Origin: Oegoconia quadripuncta
Taxonomy: Eukaryota > Arthropoda > Insecta > Lepidoptera > Autostichidae
Direction: 5' to 3'
DNA length: 64,000 nt
NCBI GenBank assembly: GCA_949316235.1
Contig: OX438751.1
Location: 8,084,413 to 8,148,412, forward strand
Shown: positions 39,021 to 50,795 of the stretch, piece after piece
Numbering within the stretch: position 1 is the first letter of the stretch
Layout of the letters: the number at the start of each line of letters is the position of its first letter
Notes under the pieces: model-generated
What the model was told of the DNA's origin: nothing
Databases searched by the model: none
What the model saw: only the letters and a program-made list of their open reading frames with translations
Made by a program: the position numbers and the translations under genes

Positions 39021-39300
39021 ATAAATAATAAATATCCTTAAGACATACACACAGCGCCATCTAGTTCCACAGTAAGCAACTGTAGGCTTGTGTTGTGGAT
39101 ACCAGATGGTTGATATACTACATTAATACAATAATATAATTTTTTTTGTAAATAAATACTTATTATAAATGAAAACATCTATAACTCGGGTACACATGTC
39201 CGTATTCCTCACACAAGCGTATGCCCCTAGCGGGATTCGAACTCGCAACCTTTTGGTATAGTGGTCAGAGTTGCTAACCACTACACCAAACAGGTCGTCG
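39021..39300 (-). repeat. SINE family 1, full length, with target duplication
   Basis: Minus copy complete from the GATGGCGCTGTGTG end at left to CGACCTGTTTGGTG at right, flanked by TGTTTA on both sides (39015-39020 and 39301-39306). Confidence 0.88.
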
Positions 39301-39420
39301 TGTTTATGACCTCTTCACGCCTAAACGGCTAAACAGATTTGGTTGAACTTTGGTTAGTAGACAGTTATGGACGACTTTTTATCCTTAAAAAGTGACTGGC
39401 TTCTGTAGGATAGGTGTTAT
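39301..39420 (+). repeat. ATAAATGCGAAAG repeat, right part
   Basis: TGTTTATGACCTCTTCACGC, ACGGCTAAACAGATTTGG and CTTCTGTAGGATAGG, the continuation of 38965-39020. Confidence 0.7.
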
Positions 39421-39504
39421 TAGTGAGATTGCTTTTGAGTCACAGAGTGACTCATTTGGTAGAAGTTTTTTCCTAATGATGGTGATAGTGATGGGTTATC
39501 CAAC

Positions 39505-39720
39505 TAACATTATAAATGCGAAAGTGTGTGTGTATGTTTGTTACCTCTTCACCCCTAAACGGCTGGACAGATTTGGTTGAAATTTGGTTGGTAGACAGAT
39601 TAGGACCTGAAGTGGCTGGTTCCTGTAGGATAGGTAATTAGTTTATTGCTTTTGAGTTATAGAGTGACGCATTTCGTAGTAGAACGAATTCTGCGCGGAC
39701 GAAGTCGCGGGTATCAGCTT
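39505..39720 (+). repeat. ATAAATGCGAAAG repeat, second tandem copy
   Basis: Starts ACATTATAAATGCGAAAGTG and ends GACGAAGTCGCGGGTATCAGC. It is a close relative of the interrupted copy about 200 bp to the left. Confidence 0.75.
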
Positions 39721-39950
39721 TACTAAACTACATATAAAAGCTGTCGAGTAGGCTTATGTTTGTATACAGCTATCAGTTTACAGGCAAACTATGATTTCTG
39801 AAATGTACTTCTAAAATCTAATCTACTTCTCTGAAATGTACTCACTTTATAGATTGTGTAACAGGGAACAGTCTTCTTACACGGCTGCCTAAGGAGGGTA
39901 TAGTTATATGTTACCTCCTTACATTTTTTGCACACACAATTAACTACATG

Positions 39951-40050
39951 TTCAATAAATAAATAGACATCCGTACACTCAGCGCCATCTAGTTCCATAC
40001 TAAGCAACGAGGCTTGTATTATGGATACCAGATGGTTGATATCAACCATC
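39951..40050 (-). repeat. SINE family 1, body fragment ending in a 20-bp palindrome
   Basis: Minus body (CAGCGCCATCTAGTTCCATA...GGATACCAGATGGTTGAT) that runs into its own inverse: 40031-40050 is the perfect palindrome GATGGTTGATATCAACCATC. Confidence 0.75.
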
Positions 40051-40066
40051 AACTTGTGTGGTATAT

Positions 40067-40318
40067 GACCTGTTTGGTGTAATGGTTAGCAACTCTGACC
40101 ACTATACCAAAAGGTTGCGGGTTCAAATCCCGCTAGGGGCATATGTTTGTGTAATGAATACGGACATGTGTACCCGAGTTATGGATGTTTTCATTTATAA
40201 TAAGTATTTATTTACAAAAAAAATGCATTTATGTATTATATCAACCATCTGGTATCCACAACACAAGCATATAGTTGCTTACTGTGGAACTAGATGGCGC
40301 TGTGTGTATGTCTAAGGA
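40067..40318 (+). repeat. SINE family 1, full length (reference copy)
   Basis: Head GACCTGTTTGGTGTAATGG, B box GGTTCAAATCCCGC, then GTGTACCCGAGTTATGGATG, an A-run and CATCTGGTATCCACAACACA, ending TAGATGGCGCTGTGTGTATG. Followed by a TTTA microsatellite. Confidence 0.9.
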
Positions 40319-40348
40319 TATTTATTTATTTATTTATTTATTTATTTA
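40319..40348. repeat. TTTA microsatellite
   Basis: About seven TTTA units at the end of the SINE. Confidence 0.85.
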
Positions 40349-40508
40349 TATACTACACAGTACTTTTATTTGAAAATACATACATATTATTAATGAAAAT
40401 ATCCATAACTCGCGTACACATGTCCATATAAATCATATAAATGCCCCTGGCGAGATTTGAACTTTTAGTATAGCAGTCAGTGATTAAATCTACACCAAAC
40501 AGATCGTC
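40349..40508 (-). repeat. SINE family 1, old copy facing the previous one
   Basis: Minus orientation: AAAATATCCATAACTCGCG, TGCCCCTGGCGAGATTTGAA, ACACCAAACAGATCGTC. Its 3' end meets that of the copy at 40067-40318 at the microsatellite. Confidence 0.75.
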
Positions 40509-40825
40509 CTGTCCGCCAATGGTTCGCGACTAATATGTATATGTAATCTATTGTGAAAGAATTAACTATGATAGCTATAATTGTGGTGTATAGTCGAGTC
40601 CTATAAAACAAAATAATCCAATTGTTAGAGTGCCCAAAATTCGTGGCTAACAGGCGTGAGGCGCGATCGGCTGTGTTTGACGGTCTTACTACAAGTTTCC
40701 GATAGTTTTTCATTTACACAATTAGGGAAACATTCCCGTCCAGCCCTCAAATTGGGGTGCCACAGCTCTTTACGAATAATATACTTTTGAAATTTAAACG
40801 ATGTAGGTGAGATTTTCTGTTTAAA
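40509..40825. other. Intergenic, nothing recognised
   Basis: A 78-codon minus frame shows no known motif. Confidence 0.35.
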
Positions 40826-40884
40826 AATATGCCTAAGTAAAAAAGAATATAATAATATTACATTCTTTTTTACTTAGGCATATT
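40826..40884. repeat. Perfect hairpin, 23-base arms
   Basis: Arms 40826-40848 and 40862-40884 (AATATGCCTAAGTAAAAAAG... and complement) with a 13-base AT loop. No mismatch seen. Confidence 0.85.
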
Positions 40885-41216
40885 ATATATAGGCTTATAT
40901 TATATACCTAAGTAGAAAACCCGACTACGGTTATAATAAATCAATTGATATAGGCCGTAGTCAGAGGCCTCTATGCGGATCCTCGTATGTACGTAATATT
41001 TTTTTGAGAACTTGGCGTTGATACTGCCATGCGCTTCGATCACCTTCGATTAAACTTCGTGACTGCGGCATAAACGAATTGACCTATTTGGTCTTGGTGT
41101 GGATTTTCTATAAGTATTTATAACCGTAGTTTTTATAATTATAAAATTATTTATATTTCTATTGATATCAGTTTTTTGAATTTCTTTCTTCGAGACTTAT
41201 TATTTGATACCCATCT
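40885..41216. other. Intergenic, nothing recognised
   Basis: No gene. Words like CCGACTACGG and CCGTAGTCAG near 40920-40975 are inverse of each other, perhaps from an old MITE. Confidence 0.3.
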
Positions 41217-41446
41217 CGATGGGTTACTTGAATTATTTATCAGACCTAATTATCGAGTCCCAAACTATGCAAAGTATGTACTATGGATCCTAGTGCATAC
41301 ACAAAATAAGTATTTTTTATTTAAATATGCATGACTGATATAGATTTTCGTATTCATCACACTATTTATCCCTAGCAGGATTCGAACCCGCAATTGTTGG
41401 TTCCAAAGGCAAGTTCATTACCCACAAAACCAACCGGCCGCCAATG
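41217..41446 (-). repeat. SINE family 1b, diverged
   Basis: TCGAGTCCCAAACTATGCAA at left and head CGGCCGGTTGGTTTTGTGGG at right, B box GGTTCGAATCCTGC. Confidence 0.75.
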
Positions 41447-42660
41447 TTCGAAATATTTTTTTACAGCTTTCATTAATTTACTTACGGCGTCAATTAAACA
41501 GAATTTAGGAGAAACCAGAGTTATATCTTGTGGACTACTTACTACGTTTTTTTTCAATAATTAAAACTCCATACTGATTTTAATTTTACTCAGATTCACG
41601 GTATTTTACGTAGGACAAGCTAACTAACACACTCGATGTAAGTATAAAATAAGTTCTATATTAAAAACACTTTTAAAAACAAGCATTTCATCCATCATGA
41701 TTATCACATTCTATTACAAAATTCTAGTACAAAATGAGTAACATAAAGTCCATCAAGAATTTCCAATGTCTCCATCTCCAGACCCTCGTCATTGTTTAAA
41801 GGAAAGTGCTTAGGCAACAAACCAAACAAGCCCAAATTTGACTATCTTAAAACAGGAAAGCCCAGTTCCTACATCCCGGCTCCATCATCTGGTCAGCTCG
41901 ATGGTATCATAATATTGCATTGTCACCTAACTTACATAAGTATGCCAAATCTCAGCTCAATCAGATACCAGCAAGTGGTGGAAAAAGCTTGTAATAATTT
42001 AAAAGAGCGTCAACTCACAATTTCTGTAAGATGTTATCTATATTCGATCAATGTTTCCATGGTAAGGGTTCTGGAACAGATCATAATAGAGGTAGGGACA
42101 TATTGGATTACAAATAGATATATACGCTCAATTCGATAGGTTTTATCCGGAGCCACTGGACAGAAACGACGATGGAAGTGGAACGTGTGCGTCAAGATTT
42201 GTCACATGAAAAATACATAATACTCTCCCGTTTGGGGCTTAAGCCCTGTCTGTCTTGTCTGCCTAGTCTGAGCATATGTGATTGGATTTGAGTATTAATA
42301 AAGAAATTGAAAGTACAATATACATGATCTAGGCTGGTTCTCTAGCACTATAATTAAAAAATTTAAGCTGTGATTTGGAATGATAGATATCTAGATCCTT
42401 TAAGGCTTGTCATTCGTAAATCATGAATCTGAGTGAGTATTAACATTAACAATGGATTTCTTTTGACAGGAAAAAATACGTAGTAATCTGGAAGATCTCA
42501 TATCGTGATTTGGTTTTTCACAATTTCTTTATTAATTTACAGAACTGAAGAGAAAAATGTAAATTAGTTTCAGTATTTCCAATTGTAACCTACTGTTGCA
42601 AATTTGTAAACTTATCTACAAAGCAATACATACGTTTGAAAATTTTAAAAAAATAATGCA
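41447..42660. other. Intergenic with an old dispersed repeat
   Basis: 41735-42000 is related to 30320-30430 and contains ATGCCAAATCTCAGCTCAAT, a word typical of lepidopteran dispersed repeats. The 115-codon frame across it (41792-42139) is not a gene. Confidence 0.45.
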
Positions 42661-42810
42661 ACTTTTTCGGGGCAAATTTGGTACGGTATTCTCCGCTCCG
42701 CCCATACAGCCAAGGTAATGGTTGGGTGGGTACCACCCGCCTATCTATTTCTGTCGCCACGCCTTAATGCACGTATTATTATGTTCCGGTGTGAACGAGA
42801 AAATAGTTAA
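42661..42810. repeat. Repeat fragment (GGTGGGTACCACCCGCC type)
   Basis: GGGTGGGTACCACCCGCCTA then TGTTCCGGTGTGAA, similar to a common element fragment in silkworm and other moths; recognised by word only. Confidence 0.45.
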
Positions 42811-44924
42811 TTAAAATACTTCTTTATCCTCATGGTGACAATGAATCTGTGACCATTGAATTGTGGTTGTAAGTGTATCAGTTTCCATAATTGGCCCTTG
42901 AGAGGGTGCGAAATGTATAGGTTTAAGTTTGTTGAGCCCGTACCAAATCCCACTAATACATGTATAACGTCACACCTTATATCCGAAATGGGGTGGTTTG
43001 GGATATTTGTATCCCAAACAAGCGTTTAGGTATTCCAAATATTAAAAGTTTAATGCGTGAAACAACATCGACGATTCACCTATCCAACTAAACAGGAATG
43101 CACATGTGACACAGGATGAGCTCTTTGCCATTGAAACCTGCAAGTCTTTCGATGTTTTTGGTGCAAGGTCCCTTAGTCAATTTACGAGGAGAGAATATTC
43201 TTTTTACGTATCGGAAACCACAACTAATATTATACTGAAATCCATTTTATTTTGGAATAATTTTTGGGTTCTTTTTTTTGTGTTACGGAATAGTTAATTC
43301 CTTTTTTTTATGACTAACTGGATACGCGTTTGACACCACAATCTCACGTTATGGAACGTGACGATGTGGGCGAAGATGAAGCACACGATCCCAGTAAATG
43401 CCTATTCACTCTGCTCTTGAAGATCCCAAGGTTGTAGGATTTTTTTTTCCATGCCTTGGCTGTTCGGATGATGAATGAAGAATCGAACTTCTTAGTGCGA
43501 AATTGCGAATGTTCAGTATATTAACTATAAGATAAGATGAAGCACGCTACCCCAGTAAATGCAGATTCACTCTTTTTTTTCACGCTTTTGAAGAAGAAGA
43601 AGCTTTCCAGTGTAATTGAAATATTTTTGAATACTAATTAAGTATCTCGTCCACTTATTTTATCTTGTTGCCGCCAAAAAAGGCTTCAAACAGGCTTGTT
43701 TACGTAATCGTTCAATTTGCAATGTTAAACAGCGCAGCGGGCGGCCAACTGTTTTCTTGCTTTTTAATCCGACGCGTCATTGTATTTTTGCTGAAAAAAC
43801 AATGCTTGGTCTTGTAGCAGATGATAAATTGAAATAAATTTATATTTCCATAATAAATTATACAAAATTTAAAAAATATATTTCCTGAAGGGGTTGGTAT
43901 TGGTATATTAACTCAGGGGGTTGGTAAGTGCCTCTTCCAACAAATATATTTATACTTTGCCGTAAACAAAAATTAATTTTAAGTGATGAGGTAAAATTGA
44001 TTCTTTATATGGTTGTTTAAATTAGATTTTGGTTACAACTATCAATCGTTTTTAGTTTTTGTATTAATTAGCTGTAGAAGTAAGTAATTAACGTTTCTTT
44101 TGACACACTCACTCATCCTTCGAGCAATATAGGTAGGTACTTATTCTAATTGTGACATATTGAAGATTAGAACCCATTTATTTGTAGGTACAGTCGGCAT
44201 CATAGTTATTCTTAAAAGACTGTCCTATATGGTAAGGGTGTGCATCGTTCCAGCGGCACCACGGTCATCGATTTGCTTATAAATTTAACTACCTACTTAC
44301 ATTTTTACAAATCGCGTGATTTAGTCAACAGCGCCACAGCTATATCTCAATAAATGTGATTACACTAAGATTTAGTAATTATTTTTTCTATTAGCCAAGC
44401 TGAAATTCAATCGTCAACACCACTAAATTAGAAAGTAATTGAAGATCAATAGTGGCGCTGCTAGAACAACGTCGACCAAGCAGCGCCAAAGCTGGATCTC
44501 AGAAATTAAAATTTTGTACTGTATCTTTATACACACCTAGATAAGTAGAAGTATAGTCAGCTACTTATTTTTAAGCGACTTCAAAAAAACATTAGTTTGT
44601 CAATTCAAGGGGTCGTTATTTGCATTAATAGTTGCCTACCTCAAAATGTGAACACGGGATCACTTTGTTACCCATCTGTCTAACAAAGCCCTGTTTCAGG
44701 AACGGTTTAAGATCTCGTTGAAAATAATAACAGATTTACAGCAAGTTCTGTTAATAATTTTAGTTTAGACTCTTTAACAAAAATGCAAATAATTGGGGCA
44801 CTGATTGATTATCAAAATCTGTATAGAATACTTAACTGCCCGTTGACGAAAAAACTTGAAAGGCTTGAACGAAGATCTAGTAACTAAAGGAAAAATTGGT
44901 CTATATATATATGTATATATTTTA
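42811..44924. other. Intergenic, no recognised gene
   Basis: 42960-43200 is an old repeat related to 36690-36930. 44440-44500 has AGTGGCGCTGCT...AGCAGCGCCA, a weak inverted pair. Otherwise AT-rich; no gene. Confidence 0.4.
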
Positions 44925-45329
44925 TAGTGGTAGAGCCACGCTGTAAGCTATTAGCTTGCAGCATGAATGGGCCGGCTCGACCGGGGAAGTACCACCCTCT
45001 CGCAGAAGACCGACGTCTGAGTAGTGGCATTTTGCCACTGCGCTTCGTCCGGTGAGCGAGGGCGCCGGAGGCCCACCTTCCAGTCTCTCCAGAATGGTAG
45101 CGGTATTTAAAGAGTTAGTACCCCAGGAGGGTACCAGCACTGCTGGAGAATCCCTCATCGCTCAGGCTGCCCTACTTATTCTGGGGTGGACACCTTCCTC
45201 AAAGGCCGGCAACGCATCTGTGACCCTTTTGGTGTTGCGGGTGTCCATGGGCGGCGGTGATTGCTTTCCATCAGGTGACCCGCATGCTCGTTTGCTGCCC
45301 TCTCATATAAAAAAAAAAAAAAAAAAAAT
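44925..45329 (+). repeat. Non-LTR retroposon 3' end with poly(A) (CR1/Zenon-like?)
   Basis: TGGTAGAGCCACGCTGTAAG at left; GGGTGTCCATGGGCGGCGG, CATCAGGTGACCCGCATGCT and CGTTTGCTGCCCTC at right, ending in a run of about 20 A. These words are shared with the 3' ends of abundant lepidopteran LINEs; class not certain. Two plus-strand or minus-strand frames inside are not genes. Confidence 0.65.
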
Positions 45330-45714
45330 GTTGTAGTTTTCCGCACATGAAGAGCACAGAACCAAGCTGTCTCTCTCGTGGGTGTTGTAAAAGGCAACTT
45401 TAAAACATCTATAGACATGCACCTTTTAACGGCGATAGGTTCACCCCTGTCTCATGTGAACAGTTTCGCTGGTTATCGCTATGAAATAGGGTAAACCACA
45501 TTATGTTACTGCGTAAAGGACAGTGGTGCCAGTAAAATTACCAGTTCATAAAGCATTCCAGATGCCAGAACTGAGGTCAAAAGTGTCGATCGTTTCTTTA
45601 GCTAGTGTTTTACAAGAATTAAAAGAAAAGGTAACTTTATAGGGCCCCTAAATTAATGACATTCAACGGCTTTTATTACGATCTACAGGGTAAAATTTAA
45701 TTCCTGTAGTTCCT
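45330..45714. other. Intergenic, nothing recognised
   Basis: No gene or repeat supported. Confidence 0.35.
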
Positions 45715-46020
45715 GTTTCCACTGATGATTCCACTCCTGATTACGAACAACTTTCCACTAGGAATCATTCGATGAAAAAAACTTCGGTAACTCATACAAA
45801 GTAAACCATTCTGAACCCACCTTTAGTAAGAAAGTCTAATAAATTTCGGCTGAATTCGGCTATGGTTTCTAGTGGAAAGTTGTTGGTAATCAGGAGTGGA
45901 GTCGCCAGTCGAAAATTGTTGGATTTAAATACTAAAGGTGGTTTCGGAATTTTTTGATCGAATTCGACTATGGTTCCTTGGGGAAAGTTGTTCGTAATTG
46001 AGAGTGGCGTCACCAGTTAA
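45715..46020. repeat. Three-copy module (two direct, one inverted)
   Basis: The block TATGGTTTCTAGTGGAAAGT...GTAATCAGGAGTGGAGTCGC occurs at about 45860-45920, again directly at about 45965-46020, and inverted at about 45715-45775. A 73-codon minus frame (45792-46013) shows the repeat as two TPL-ITNNFP-TI-EF units; I regard it as a by-product. Confidence 0.7.
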
Positions 46021-49000
46021 TGGGAATTACACGAATTCAAATTCACCCTGTATATTTCTCCGGGCAATATCTTGCCCTATATACTATCCAGAGATAAATG
46101 CATTTAGCTTTTTAGCACATAAATCCCATCTGAAACAAGGTAAAATATTTTTTTACATTCGCAACTCTCTGTCATTAGATTTACAAAGCGTTGAAATCTA
46201 GACCAATACCAAGTTCCGACAATTTTCCATTAACACAAAACTGAAATACATAAGAGTCTCCCTTTGTGTTTTTTAAAATAAGAGTTTTAAATAAATGACT
46301 CTCTTAACGCTGGCTCTATGGTGAAACATCAAAGGGAGACTAGATATTTCGGTTCTGTTCAAGTACGGAGGAAGTTCTTGTAACTTCACATCCTTTTTAA
46401 TTTTCATTTGTAGGTCTAAATGACAGTTGAGTGTGAATTGCCTTTTCCTCAGTAACAGGGACAGGTTCATCTGATAAGATAGGTGATGGAAATTGAATGA
46501 AACGATTATTAATTTACAAAATTTTATTTTCTCCTCTTTCGCCGGCTTTCTTAGGCTAGGGTATAGTTGCAATATTCTTTCTTTGTGTACTGGTAACACC
46601 ATAACAGCTGTCATTTCTTCTTAGTATTGCTTGGACCCGAGGTTTAACTTAGCTTCAAGGATCTCAAAGAGAAACTAACGTTTATCCCAATTCATAGCGC
46701 TCTTAAAGCTTATTCGCTCGCTAATTAATATCTCTCCGGACAGTATTACCTATATTTCTATCCACTGTGCCAGGACAGATCACTTTCCTAAATCGGCTAG
46801 TCTCAAAGCGTCTACATCTTAGAATGATTAAAAGCCCATAAATACTATCCGTGGTTAAAATACCAAATAGAATTCTATAGTCGTTTAGTCTCAAAATGTT
46901 TAGTGCCCTCAAATTGGATAGAGCCACTAAAGTCCTAAACGATTTGAAGATTATTTAAAAAGGATAGCTTTCACGAATATCACCACATAGCGAGTAATTT
47001 AGATACTTTATGCACACGGACGTTCGTCATCTGCACATGCCTATCAGACATACGTCATATAACCATATATGTCTAAGAAATATGGTATTTTCAAGTTCAA
47101 ACGTCCGTCATATAATCAAACATATGAACCTGTTTAGATTTCAAGTGTATTAGACTTCATATATTAACCAACTCATTATGAGCTATTATGAAAATGAATC
47201 ATATAGGTCCGTCACATACTTACGAGATATTTCTATAGGAAACTGAATTCGTCAATGCTGCTATAAAACTATTTTGCTGATTATAGGTAAACAGTTGGGG
47301 CTTCCAAATTATCTTCAATTTATCCTTATTTTAAATCGTAAAACAGTATTCCCAGTTAGAAATTGACCTCGACCTATATTCAATATTTTAATTCGCTTTC
47401 GTTATATTTGCTGGCTAAGTTACAGTGGGTGGATCGTATGTAGACGGAAAAATAACCACCCGATGGGTGAACCTTTTTAATTTTTTTATATAACAATTCC
47501 GAAGTTAATTATGGAATATAAATTATTTTGTGAAGCTTTATATATTACAACTGTCCCGGTACAGCAAAGCCCTCCCTTTTGCCTTGACTATTCAAAATCC
47601 TTACTATATCAATAGCATTAAGTTAAATCGGAACTAAGCCAATAAATATTTTTTATTATTATTTATTAGTGTAACAGTAACTTTGTTATTGTAAAGTATC
47701 TACTTTGATATCTATTCATATGAGTATGTTTTTATCTCAAAAAATCGTGAAATAACTATCAAACTACGTCGTCAATGAACAAACCGTCTCAGTATAAAAT
47801 GAACTATCAATCAATGAATTCTTTCTAAATATACATAGAGCCTTCCTAGTTCAAGTAATAAAATAGTATCTAAAGAACGCTAGTTTCTCTTAGAGTCCTT
47901 GTAAACAAGTATTAAAGGTGATTTATCGGAATAGATTTCAATTTCCAAAATCAACCTCAAGTCTATGCACCTCTCGTAAATTAAACATATCAATTAAACA
48001 TAGTTAGATGGCAAGATTCACTAAACGCTAACATTATATATTACGTATATTATAATATTGTTTAAGGTACAACATCCAATTAGAAAACATAGATATTCAA
48101 ACACTTTTTTATATACCAATTACGATTTATCAGTTCGTTTTTGGCTTTTGAGTTAAAGAATAAATGGAAAGTTATTTAATGCCACCAAATAGATGAAACA
48201 TTTAATATGTAGGTACCTAATTTATACGTATTACACATGCATTATATTGATGTACAAGTATAACTAACATGGATAAGGAATGTTAGCGTTTAAAGTTACT
48301 TACATTAACTGTATACATTTAAAAATCGATTTGAACAACTTTATTTGACGGTAAATACAGATCAATATATACAGAGACCGTAACATGAATTTAAACTTCA
48401 AAGATGTTGGCATCAAAATTATTGCTACGAAGTTTTGCGCCTAAACTTTTAGGTACAAGATGTGTCTACTTACATCTAGAATGATTATGCTAATATTTAC
48501 AATTTAAAAGAATAAATTTAACGGGCCATCATATCGATATTCCTTTTATAACAGCACGTCGTTTATATACGAAATAACAAATCTATTCGAGAAAATTATT
48601 TACAGAGCAAGATTGCAAATCACAGAGAACGCGTGCGCAGGTGTAACACGAATGGTTTACAAATAAGATTTAAAATTATTATAATAAAGGTACGATCACT
48701 GGCAAGAGTACATATTTATCGATATTAGTGTATAGGTACCTAGTTTATATCTTGACACATGTAAATTAATTTTTAAAACATTACATCTTTATTATACAAT
48801 GACTTGTACGTTGTAATACATATTGTTATTGTAACAATAGACGTATCTTACTTATGTTTGTCATACCATTCCATATTTAAATTTTAATTAGTGGCCTTGT
48901 GATTTGCATATTCTTCATAATGAATAACAATGAAATATACGTAAATACCAAATTTTTCAGGTAGGTAGTATTTACTTTGTTCCATGGCGCATGAATGATG

Positions 49001-49292
49001 ATGATAAATGAATATATAGGTAATTTTAAATTATTGAAAAATTGCGAAGGATATGCCGTCATTCGACTTCACTCAATTATCACTTTTAGAAACAACACGT
49101 TTGTGTCTAACACATCTCATTCTTAAGTAGTTACCAGAATTTAATAGAAATTCACATAGAGCGAGATAGTTTTACATAAATTGCCATTTTCACAACCGAA
49201 ATTAAATATGTAATAGGTACTAAAGTATAACTTAACAGTCGCTTCACTGGCTTCGTCAAAATTATTACTGACCGCTTTGGTACTTGTTGAAA
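46021..49292. other. Repeat-poor AT-rich stretch, possible 3' UTR or flank of the minus-strand exon
   Basis: More than 3 kb with no SINE, MITE or LINE piece that I recognise, which is unusual for this window. If the exon at 49397-49660 is terminal, its 3' UTR lies here. Minus-strand AATAAA (TTTATT) words exist near 48787 and 47645. 46256-46345 has 12-base inverted arms AGTCTCCCTTTG/CAAAGGGAGACT. Confidence 0.4.
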
Positions 49293-49396
49293 TTAATTAA
49301 ATGTGACGATGACGTTGCGAGTAGAGGTACGTAAAGAAGCGTTAAGTAATAATTTCACTTTGATCGTTAAGTTCAATTGTCTGTGGCACGACACTT

Positions 49397-49660
49397 TCAC
49401 TCGGACTGTTCGCCGGTTCGAGGCGGGAGCCGGAGGGATGAAGTAGCAGTTGATAGATCCAACGCCGGTTCTTGTATGGGAATGTTTGCCATGGGCATCG
49501 AAGCGGTTGGCATGGGCAGGCCCATATGTGGCATTCGCGGATAAGGTGGAAACATCGGCATAGTCGAAGGGCCTGGCAACTGCAGCGCCGGCGGTGTCCA
49601 ACTGGCCGCACTCTGGTCATGCTTCATTCCTACTGCGCTCAGATACGAACACGCCATCAT
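49397..49660 (-). CDS. Candidate last coding exon, Pro/Met-rich protein (transcription factor?)
   Basis: On the minus strand the acceptor TTGTTCACAG is followed at once by ATGATGGCGTGTTCG and 87 codons to TGA. The protein is low-complexity: MMACSYLSAVGMKH, then PALQLPGPSTMPMFPPYPRM, then PIQEPALDLS and a Ser/Leu tail. This is the style of a C-terminal region of a developmental transcription factor, and LDLS recalls corepressor-binding motifs, but no DNA-binding domain is present and I do not recognise the gene. All three minus frames are open here, so the frame is chosen by composition and the acceptor. The first two codons may be internal methionines rather than a start. Upstream exons would lie at higher coordinates, perhaps beyond the window. 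Confidence 0.45.
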   Translation of the reverse strand: MMACSYLSAVGMKHDQSAASWTPPALQLPGPSTMPMFPPYPRMPHMGLPMPTASMPMANIPIQEPALDLSTATSSLRLPPRTGEQSE

Positions 49661-50184
49661 CTGTGAACAATAATATAATACTTTTAAAAGATTACCAAAT
49701 GACTATCTCTTTTTATTTGACACCATTATTGCTTAGTTCAATTAGAACATAACATGCAGTGGTGGTGAAAAAAGGCATTCGCACTCAGCATAATGTCGCG
49801 ACATTGGACTCCCTAGACTCCAGAGACGGTGGTATTCTGTGGACGGTGACTGCAGAGTATACAACACTGCACACACTGCACAGTACATATACAAGTAAGC
49901 AACCATAAAATTTCAAGTGCTCGCAGTAATTGGCTAATAAAGTGGTACAAAACATTTCAATAGATTTACGAAAGGACAATTTGTTATAAGCATGTCAAGA
50001 AAAAACAACTTAACCCTATTCACTACCCACTTATAATGAGCTTTGGTAGGTATAACGTTAACAACATCAGGTTTAGCAAACGATGGTCGCGAGTTCAATT
50101 CTCAGTGAGATACCTAAATGTTTAGTATTTAGACAGACATATATTTATTTGACATCGTTCTTACATGTAGCACCAGCAGCATAT
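49661..50184. other. Putative intron, no feature
   Basis: If the exon to the left is real, this is intron. A 64-codon minus frame (49785-49979) has no motif. Confidence 0.35.
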
Positions 50185-50415
50185 CTAACTAATATTATAA
50201 ATGCGAAAGTTTGGATGTTTGTTTGTTTCTCAATCACGGCGAAACAGCTAAACGGATTTGGCTGAAATTTGGTGTATAGGTAGAACATACCCTAGATTAA
50301 AATATATATTTTTTTTATCCCGATAAAAGGAATAGTACCAGCGGGAAAAACAAATTAAAAATATCTGCAATAAAGTTATTCGACGCAAGCGAGGCCGCGG
50401 GCGGAAAACTAGTTT
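50185..50415 (+). repeat. ATAAATGCGAAAG repeat
   Basis: Best copy in the window: CTAATATTATAAATGCGAAAG, GTTTCTCAATCACGGCGAAAC, GATTTGGCTGAAATTTGGTG, to GCGAGGCCGCGGGCGGAAAA. Confidence 0.75.
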
Positions 50416-50484
50416 TCCATATAAGAGAAACCGCACTCAAATCGAACCACGCAATACTGAGTACATCCGGACACTCATACACAT

Positions 50485-50490
<6 letters not shown>

Positions 50491-50519
<29 letters not shown>
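50491..50519. repeat. CA microsatellite
   Basis: About 14 CA units, with a CACATA prelude. Confidence 0.9.
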
Positions 50520-50599
50520 ACAATTTAAACACAGCACCCGTCGTTTTTCGTCGAGGGGTAAAAATAGTAAAGGGGGCGCCGAATGAAGTAGATACTATT

Positions 50600-50613
50600 G
50601 GGGGGGGGGGGGG
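50600..50613. repeat. G homopolymer, 14 bases
   Basis: Run of 14 G directly before a SINE family 2 remnant. Confidence 0.9.
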
Positions 50614-50614
50614 T

Positions 50615-50795
50615 TCTTCGGTTTGGTTGGTGATAGAGCATGCTTTGATGTCCACTTTGCCTTTGCCACTATAATTTATCTAAGTCTGCTATGTTAACAG
50701 CATTGTTGTTTCGCCTGTTAAGATGAGATAGCCACTTAGGGCTTATCTTCACTTAACAACTGTGGTTTTGGTCAAGCGCCAACGCTTTTAAATTA
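50615..50795 (+). repeat. SINE family 2, old headless copy
   Basis: TTCGGTTTGGTTGGTGATAG, TAACAGCATTGTTGTTTCGC and CTTATCTTCACTTAACA in family order, much diverged. Confidence 0.65.

Noticed and set aside
41792..42139. 115-codon plus frame as a gene
   Set aside because: It lies in a dispersed repeat related to 30320-30430 and has no motif.
45052..45418. Frames around the A-run at 45310-45330
   Set aside because: They fall in the 3' end of a retroposon, and one depends on translating the poly(A) run as Lys or Phe.
49293..49620. Alternative minus frames (49293-49601 and 49342-49620) as the coding frame
   Set aside because: Both are open, but their composition (Cys/Trp/Arg-rich) is unlike a protein, and only the 49397-49660 frame follows the acceptor with transcription-factor-like composition.
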